In this document: piece by piece, positions 57,742 through 64,000 of the stretch | Position numbering within the stretch: position 1 is the stretch's first letter | Layout of the letters: each line of letters starts with the position of its first letter | DNA from: Ophioderma brevispina | Taxonomy: Eukaryota; Echinodermata; Ophiuroidea; Amphilepidida; Ophiodermatidae | DNA length: 64,000 nt | NCBI GenBank assembly: GCA_023653785.1 | Contig: JAMKCH010036069.1 | Span: forward strand, 122,430-186,429 | Direction: 5' to 3' | The notes under the pieces: generated by a model | Database searches by the model: none | The model's input: only the letters and a program-made list of their open reading frames with translations | Told to the model about the DNA's origin: nothing | Position numbers and translations under genes: made by a program

Positions 57742-59202
57742 AGGCCCTGAATTCGTCGGGCTCTGCGAAAACCTATTCAGGTTCTCGCAAAATGACCTTT
57801 GCGAGAACCTTAGAACCTTCATGTTCTCCGCTTTTAGGTTTTCATAGAAGGAGTTTGCGAGAACTAACAAAACCCATTCCAATATATTGAAATAAAGAAA
57901 TGGGGCGTTGTATAGTCTTAAATAACACTAAAAGGAACTCATTCCGCGATTACCCCTGGATAGGATTTGATTATACTTTTCGAAATTTTTCCAAAAAATT
58001 CATTGAATATTTATCAGTATACTTATCAAATGGGATAATATATCTTTTTTCTAAAATATGCATATTGTTGCCAAAATGAAAATCGATGAAATGAATTATT
58101 AACATGACATCAAGGGTCTTGTAATGTTTTTATCTAGGCACAGGTGTTGCGAAAAAAAAAATCGAGAATTTTTGGGTCTATCACGATTTTGTTGGTCCAT
58201 CGCGGCAATTTACACGATTTTGTAAAAAAAACACCTTTTTTAATGTTAATATAGCCAATAAACCAAACACCAAAATGATTAGAATCATTATTATGCAAAC
58301 GTCGGCGAAAATTGATGATTCAACAAGCTTCCAATAAGTGCAAAAAATAGTCCAAATGTATTTAAATTTTTTTCCTAGTGTAGGAACGCTACCTCTAACC
58401 TTGATTGGTTGAACACGGATGACCCGGCCTATTTTCCATCGTGAAGCGTCATGATATGTTGCGCTTCGGTGCATTAAACAATAATATTGAAGCATGCTAT
58501 CAAAGCTATTTCAACGCGCGGTATAGGTCTGTCGTTCAAAATTGGTTTATTCATGGATAAGGCTCTTCGGAATAAAACACATTCGGACTTCGGTGGAATT
58601 CGGACGAGATGAAATACAACTCATACAATGGACACTTATTCAGGGGTAAGAGTGGTAAACCGTCAGTAATCCGGGGCCGGGGATTCCCCAGGCCCACTTG
58701 GATTTCCACGTGCGAAAGTAAATTATTCTCGGTTACGTACATGAAGGGCTCAGCCCGCGGCAGGGCCATATACATCTGATTCAATATTTTATTCAGAAGA
58801 AGAAGGGACAAAATACACAGGTGATAATGATGTGCTTCTTGACATTTTTCAGCCAAAGAAAAAGTAAGAAATAGAGAGTCTGTAAACTTTGGAAGTTTGA
58901 GCATGGTTTTTGCAAAGACTTTTTCGTGTTCCTGGGTGACTAGCAGGGCAAACATTAGAAACGAATTTGCGATTTTTGATTTAAAAAGCGTTTGCATGTT
59001 CGCGCATTTCAAAATACGGGCCCGCGCATTTTGCCGTCTTTACATCGCGCAAAAACTCCGGTGCCTATTTTATCGTTGATCATTGGTGATTGGCACCACA
59101 AATTTTGCGCGAAACCCGTTTTGGTTCTCGCAAGTGTATTTTGGGCGAACCTTCAGGCGAACCGGTTCGCGGGTTCGTTAGCGTAAATTTCAGGGCCCGG
59201 GA
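57742..59202. mobile_element. Possible element bounded by GGCCCTGAA-type inverted ends
   Basis: AGGCCCTGAATTCGTCG at the left and the complement of 59185-59202 (CCGGGCCCTGAAATTT) at the right are inverted. Both ends lead into CG-rich GTTCTCGCAA/GCGAACC strings repeated several times. The interior holds a minus-strand frame of 153 codons (58551-59012), starting MKCANMQTLFKSKIANSF, with no recognised domain. The termini are short, so this is tentative. Confidence 0.35.
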
Positions 59203-60040
59203 CAATTATTTTAGTAAGACAGTGCCTTTGTTGTCAGTAAGTGGAGTTGACAGAACAGTACCTGTAGAAGGCAAAACTAAACTTCTGCAGACAGTTTGCT
59301 AACTTGTGGATCTGTGTATGTGTTCAACCCTGCTGTTTTGGACCATTTCAATTTCTAATAAACATTTATAATACTAGGTGACAGGTCTTGCTTGTCATCA
59401 CAGTGGCACGAGTTCTTCTCACCAATTAATTAAGGGTAAGAAATCAAGGTTCAGGCATTTTCAAAACATGATGTGTAATTTGGACCGTCACCAGTACTGT
59501 ACAAATTTATATAATTCAAACTTTTAAATTCGTCTGAAAGACCCCTGGGCGCCGCCATTAGGCTTGTAGACAGGAAGTCTGGGAAGGTGACCTTTAGCAC
59601 CGTTGATGCTGTACATTGCTGGTAAACTGTGGGTCTAATTGTAAAGCAAAAGTGTTGCTGTTTGTTACCAAGTTTGTGATATATCATAAGTCATACCTCT
59701 CGATAACTTTTCTATCTGACGTAAAATATTTTTGCAAATTTTTTGTTTTCAATTATATCAAAGGGATGGATGTCAGCAGTTTATTATTTTTGCACCACAT
59801 GTTTTATCGTAAAAATTAAATAAAATTTGTTCCAACAATGTCCTATTCACTCAGTGGCGTAGAGAATGTACTCATGGGTTGTTTTCTAACTGGAGTCTCG
59901 CATGGCTGCGCCCATGGCCAAGAGTCAAATTTATAAAGGTTGATTTGTTAAAACACTCGTACCTAACTGTCAACCTTTGCAGGTTGTAAGTGCCCAAATT
60001 TGTCTTGGCTCATAACATTTTTACTGCTTCAGTATTATTT
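59203..60040. other. No recognised feature
   Basis: AT-rich flank of the duplicated block. A CAGTGGCGTAGAGAATG string at 59853 resembles a hAT-MITE end but has no partner. Confidence 0.4.
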
Positions 60041-60149
60041 TGCGTTGCAGCTCAAGAGGAAATTTGTTGTAGGGAATTTTCTTATAGGTAACATTGAAGC
60101 TTGTCAAGTAGAGCTCAAATTTAGAAATAGTGCTTTTTCTTACTGATAG

Positions 60150-60481
60150 TAAAGTTGTACTTCTCTGATTCTCCATTTTACTGCTTTAAGTACTCCTCTG
60201 CAAGTACCTAAAGTTTCTTGCATATCCTTGTATCCAGCTACCCATTGGCTTCCTCAAGTTTCGCCAATTATAAGCCTGATGCTGTCTGGAGAGTTTAACC
60301 GGAGTGTTGATGTCCTTGAGCTATGCCAGCCAGTACACTACCTCTTTAGGTCCTCGACTTGTGTGGTATTCAAGTTTTCTTTGGAAATCAAGGACCTTCA
60401 GATGATGTGAAAACAACCCAGCTTCTTCTTCAGTTTCCCTGAGAGCTGCCTGACGAAAATCTTCACCAGGATCCAGATGTC
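60150..60481 (-). pseudogene. NUDT2: NUDT2-like Ap4A hydrolase, last coding exon, copy 1
   Basis: The minus strand has an acceptor TTTTGTTCAG|GA and then a complete Nudix box, GHLDPGEDFRQAALRETEEE followed by AGL. This fits the Gx5Ex7REUxEExGU pattern that holds the metal and hydrolyses dinucleoside polyphosphates. It continues with FSHHLKVLDF, GPKEVVYWLA, LKDINTPVKLS and HQAYNW, which follow the NUDT2 (bis(5'-nucleosyl)-tetraphosphatase) order. TAG at 60321-60323 replaces the Glu codon expected between YWLA and LKD; copy 2 still has GAG there. The C-terminal end is also shifted. Upstream exons should lie to the right, probably beyond the window. As written this copy cannot give a full enzyme. 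Confidence 0.85.
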
Positions 60482-60602
60482 CTGAACAAAATATTAAGAA
60501 AAATACACATAAAAAGTGTGTTCAGCAAAGAAAAAAGGAAAGAATTCCATATGTACCCCTGCTTTAAAATTCTACATGAAACAAATTATTTTTATTTATT
60601 GC

Positions 60603-60724
60603 CAGGGGTGCAAAAAATGCGGGAGCTGGGAGCGCCGCTCCGAGGAAATGGTTAAAAGTCTTGTAAGTATCTATGTGAACACTGCATGTTGCTCCTGAGG
60701 AAAGAACAACTTTTTGCACCCCTG
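60603..60724. mobile_element. 122-bp hAT-like MITE with perfect 8-bp target duplication
   Basis: The element runs CAGGGGTGCAAAAA to TTTTTGCACCCCTG and is flanked on both sides by TTTATTGC (60595-60602 and 60725-60732). Copy 2 of the duplication has the single TTTATTGC and no element (about 62548), so the insertion came after the duplication or was lost from copy 2. Confidence 0.96.
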
Positions 60725-60904
60725 TTTATTGCCATAAGGCCAAAATGTCAAAAACAATTGTTACATGTACAACAGTGAAGGGGGATACATAATTTATGAA
60801 ATCTTACAGAAAAAAAACATTCAAGTAAACTGAAATGGAACAACCCTACAGTCACTTGCTCATATTTAAAAACGAATTGAGTGAAAAATTCCAGAAGTTA
60901 ACCC

Positions 60905-61580
60905 TAACACGTCACTGGGGCTTTCTACCAAAAACGGCCGAGAGTCAATGAGAATCAATACATTCACGTCTCTATACGAGAGTCAATCAGAGTCATTTGT
61001 TGACTTTCAGTGACTCTCGGACATTTTCCCCGCAGAGGAATAACTTGCGGAGAATTTTTTAACGGCCGAAAGTCAACCAGAATTATTGGGTGTTCTGCCG
61101 GTAAATTGATTTTCAACGTCTTCTGCCAGGAAAGCGTCCGAAAGTCAAACAAATGACCAGAATGTACGCTCTACTTTTGGGTGTGCAAATTTGACCTTGA
61201 CACATCTGCTAAATTCGGAGGGCCCTGCGTAAGTCATTGGTTGGGGGAATACCCTGTGGGACTTCGGTGGGCGGTGCATGGTGGGATACAACATGGCGAC
61301 GCAAATTCGTTTACGTGCGTGGGCGTCTCAGAGTCAATCACAATCAATTGGTTTTCTACGTCCTCTGCTGGGAAGACTGCCGAAAGTAAATCAGAAGCAA
61401 TGGGGGTGTTTTACAGGAAGACGGCTGAGAGTCAATCAGAATTTCAATGGGGTGTTTTACGGGAAGACGGCAGAGAGTCAATCAGAATCATTGCAGGTAA
61501 AATAAATAGTTCTTGATGTCCGAGAGTCAATTAGAATCAATTGGCGCCCCTTGATTGCTTCTCAATGACTCTCGGACGGG
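60905..61580. repeat. Minisatellite-like array of GAGAGTCAATCAGAATCA units
   Basis: About ten copies of (C)CGAGAGTCAATnAGAATCAnTG, some inverted, are joined by GTGTTTTACgGGAAGACGGC or TTCTGCCGGnAA spacers. Unit length is about 55-60 bp. Non-coding. Confidence 0.88.
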
Positions 61581-61661
61581 TTAGGGTTAATGTAAATTGT
61601 CTGACTGCAAGTTGGTGGCAGTGTCATCCACCGAGTGTACAGACAAAAATGCAAACCCTGG

Positions 61662-61980
61662 CAGTGGCGTAAATTTCTTATTGACATTGGGGGATGGGGT
61701 TGATGAAAATTTATGAATGAAAAAGGGTTTGCTGACAAGACCTGTTACTAGCATATATGTGCACGCAAAGCGCGCTAAAAATTTTGCCATTTACAACCTA
61801 AAATTGTTAATGTAACTGTAAGTAAAATAAAATGCGCATGAAGCCTGCGAAAATTTACCATTTTTAACTATTAGCTAAAATATGAGGTTATTTTGGTCAA
61901 AAACACAACAGGGGATGATCGTATTGACCATCCCCCTTATCAAAATATTGGGGGGTATACCCCACCCCCGTATATTTTTG
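61662..61980. mobile_element. hAT-like MITE, copy 1, cut at the duplication junction
   Basis: It starts CAGTGGCGTAAATTTCTTAT and matches the element at 63479, but it lacks the right end, because the duplicated unit begins again at about 61984. Confidence 0.85.
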
Positions 61981-62089
61981 GGGTGTTGCAGCTCAAGAGG
62001 AATTTGTGTAGGTGAATTTCTTATAGGTAACATTTGAAGCCTTTTTCAGTAGAGCTCAAATTTAGAAATAGTGCTTTTTCTTACTTGAT

Positions 62090-62430
62090 CTGTAAAGGTT
62101 GTACTTCTTGATTCTCCATTTGTAACTGCTTTAAGTACTCCTCTGCAAGTACAAAGTTTCTTGCATATCCTTGTATCCCTACCCGAACTTTGGCTTCCTC
62201 AAGTTTCAGCCACTTATAAGCGATACGCTCGTCGGGAGTTTACTCGTAGTGTGATGTCCTTGAGCTCTTGCCATGCCATTACACCTACCTCTTTAGGTCC
62301 TCTACTGTTGTGGTAATTCAAGTTTCTTTCTTTGGAATCAAGGACCTTCAAATGATGTGAAAACACCCAGCTTCTCCTTTTCAGTTCCCCTGATAGCTGC
62401 CTGAACGAAAATCTCACCAGGATTCATATC
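62090..62430 (-). pseudogene. NUDT2: NUDT2-like Ap4A hydrolase, last coding exon, copy 2
   Basis: This is the same exon as 60150-60481, with an acceptor ATTTGTCAG|GA. It is more damaged: the Nudix box is broken by indels (GHLDPGE becomes a frame-shifted MNPGE), the second Glu cluster is shifted, and the YWLA segment is altered. It keeps the GAG codon that copy 1 lost and the segment SFRQLSGELKRRSWVF on a shifted frame. No intact Nudix box remains. Confidence 0.82.
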
Positions 62431-62754
62431 CTGACAAATATTAAGAAAAATACACATAAAAGTGTTGGTAGCGAGAAAACAAGGAAAGAATTCCATATTT
62501 ACCCTACCCCTGCTTTAAAAATTCTACATAAAACAAATTAATTTTTATTTATTGCCATATAAGGGCCAAATGTCAAAAACCCAATTGTTACTGTACCACG
62601 TGAATGGGGATCTAATTATGAAATCTTACAAGAAAAAAAAAAACATTCAGTAACTGAAAATGGAACAACCTACAGTCACTTGCTCATATTTAAAAACGAA
62701 TTGAGTGAAAATTTCCAGAAGTTTAACCTTACACGTCACTGGGCTTTCTACAAA

Positions 62755-63400
62755 ACGCCGAGAGTCAATGAGAATCATACATGTCACGTCTCTAGACGAG
62801 AGGCAATCAGAGTCATTTGTGACTTGCCGTGACTCTCGACGTTTTCCTTTCCCTGCTGAGGATAACTTGCGGAGAATTTTTTAATCGGCCTAAATTCAAT
62901 AGACATCATGGTGTTCTGCGGGCAAAGCGTCCGAAATTCAACGCAAATCATTGGGTGTTCTGCCGGTAAAGCGACCAGAAATCAATGAGAATCATTGATT
63001 TGTCACGTCTTCTGCCGGAAAGCAATCTGCTAAATCGGAGGGCCTGCGTAGTCATTGGTTGGGGACTCCCCTGTGGACTTCGGTGGGCGGTGCATGGTGG
63101 GATACAAATGGGATACAACATGGCGACGCAAATTCGTTTACGTGCGTGGTCCGTCTAGATTCAATCACAACATTGGTTTTCTACGTCTTCTGCTGGGCAT
63201 ACTGCTTAAAGTAAATCATAAGCAATTGGGGGTGTTTTACAGGAGAACTGAGAGTCAATCAATTCAATGGGTTTTTTACAGGAAGAACGGCCGAGAATCA
63301 ATCAGAATCATTGCAGTTAAAATAAATAGTTCTTGATATCCGTGAGTCAATTAGAATCATTTGGCCCCGCTTGATTGCTTCTCATGACTCTCGGGACGGT
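62755..63400. repeat. GAGAGTCAATCAGAATCA array, copy 2
   Basis: Counterpart of 60905-61580 in the second duplicated unit, with fewer clean units. Confidence 0.85.
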
Positions 63401-63478
63401 TGGGTTACTGTAAATTGTCTGACTGCAAGTTGGTAGCAGGGTCATCCACCGAGTTGTACACACAAATGCAAACCCGGG

Positions 63479-63795
63479 CAGGGCATAATTTCTTTTCTTA
63501 TGGATCATTGGGGGATGGGGTAGATGAAATTTTATGAATGACAAAGGTTTGCTACAAGACCCGTTCAGCATATATGTGCGCGCAAGCGCGCTAAAAATTT
63601 TTGCCATTTAGAACCTAAAATTGTTAATGTAACTGTAGTAAATAAATCGCATGAAGGCCTGCAAAAATTACCATTTTTAACTATTAGCTAAAATTGAGTT
63701 CTTTTGGTCCAAAACACAACGGGGATGTCGTATTGACCACCCCCTTATCAAAATATTGGGGAATATACCCCCATTCCCCGGGATTTACGCCTATG
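63479..63795. mobile_element. hAT-like MITE, 317 bp, with 8-bp target duplication
   Basis: The element runs CAGGGCATAATTTC to GGATTTACGCCTATG. It is flanked by AACCCGGG on both sides (63471-63478 and 63796-63803), a perfect 8-bp duplication typical of hAT elements. The ends are inverted but worn. Confidence 0.88.
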
Positions 63796-63918
63796 AACCC
63801 GGGTAACTAATTATAAGACCGGTAATAATAGTGGTGATTTATATTTGCCGCTTTTACCTAAAGCACCTGGCATTATCATGACGCTGCACCAGGATATCGT
63901 CAGAATCATGTCGCTTCA

Positions 63919-64000
63919 TTAAAGGTGCAACGAGAATTTTGGGGCATCCATAATATTGTGTCATTTGATGATGTTCGTATAGATCAGACCCATGATTTCT
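63919..64000. mobile_element. Left end of the AAGGTGCAAC MITE, cut by the window edge
   Basis: TTAAAGGTGCAACGAGAATT then GGGGCATCCATAATATT matches the termini of the element at 47249-47600. Confidence 0.7.

Larger units (their letters stand above)
60044..61982. repeat. 1.94-kb tandem duplication, copy 1
   Basis: It starts GTTGCAGCTCAAGAGGA and matches copy 2 block by block: the NUDT2-like exon, the AT-rich stretch, the GAGAGTCAAT array, and the left part of a hAT-like MITE. It ends within that MITE, which places the duplication junction there. Confidence 0.95.
61984..63775. repeat. 1.94-kb tandem duplication, copy 2
   Basis: It starts GTTGCAGCTCAAGAGG and follows copy 1 through the exon, the GAGAGTCAAT array and the hAT-like MITE. 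Compared with copy 1 it has very many one-base gains and losses. Confidence 0.95.

Noticed and set aside
58551..59012. 153-codon minus-strand frame as a host gene
   Set aside because: It is one of the longer frames but has no recognised domain, lies inside a possible mobile unit, and overlaps plus-strand frames of equal quality. It is mentioned only as content of that unit.
1..64000. CRISPR array, prophage or bacterial operon
   Set aside because: No regularly spaced identical repeats with unique spacers, no Shine-Dalgarno-led gene strings, and clear spliced animal genes. The arrays seen are satellite-type repeats.

Overview
The window looks like nuclear DNA from an invertebrate animal, most likely a marine one and possibly a deuterostome. 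The evidence is AT-rich intergenic sequence, small coding exons with GT/AG borders, animal gene families (Ap4A hydrolase NUDT2, C2H2 zinc fingers, a THAP domain), a DIRS1-type retroelement, an APE-type LINE and many short inverted-repeat elements. Nothing fixes the species. There are no bacterial operons, CRISPR arrays or recognisable tRNA or rRNA genes.

Host genes. (1) A plus-strand gene of unknown identity has phase-compatible exons at 15155-15263 (duplicated intact at 15937-16045), 17554-17637, 18744-18796 and 29698-29755. The 11-kb intron before its last seen exon holds a whole DIRS element and a LINE. (2) A minus-strand first coding exon lies at 12859-13049; its downstream exons were not found. 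(3) A minus-strand C2H2 zinc-finger gene fills 54893-57589 without introns. It is cut by about ten frame breaks although its fingers are well kept. (4) The last coding exon of a NUDT2-like Nudix hydrolase lies on the minus strand at about 60150-60481 and again at about 62090-62430, inside a 1.94-kb tandem duplication. Both copies are broken.

Mobile DNA fills much of the rest: a degraded DIRS element with inverted terminal repeats (18997-25183), two copies of one LINE family (25430-28320 and 37345-38580), an element of about 1.36 kb carrying a THAP-domain remnant (53267-54630), three hAT-like MITEs (two with perfect 8-bp target duplications), and several other MITE families. Long fold-back palindromes occur at 11866-12180, 13169-13951, 44525-45370 and 48602-50025.

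Tandem arrays: minisatellites at 1300-2215, a 696-bp unit at 10070-11865, a 155-bp unit at 18110-18600, a 140-bp unit at 39700-40460, a 130-155-bp unit at 41010-41860, and repeats carrying nuclear-receptor-like half-sites near 44 kb. Two clusters of short motifs, in both orientations and spaced by AT-rich DNA (26-5171 and 7943-8727), match no repeat class I know.

Most likely novel: the two motif clusters, the 1.4-kb palindrome, the THAP-bearing element, the decaying tandem NUDT2 exons, and the degenerate repeat and adjoining Cys-rich ORF at 35.5-36.2 kb. The scattered indels could be pseudogene decay or consensus errors; this window alone cannot decide.
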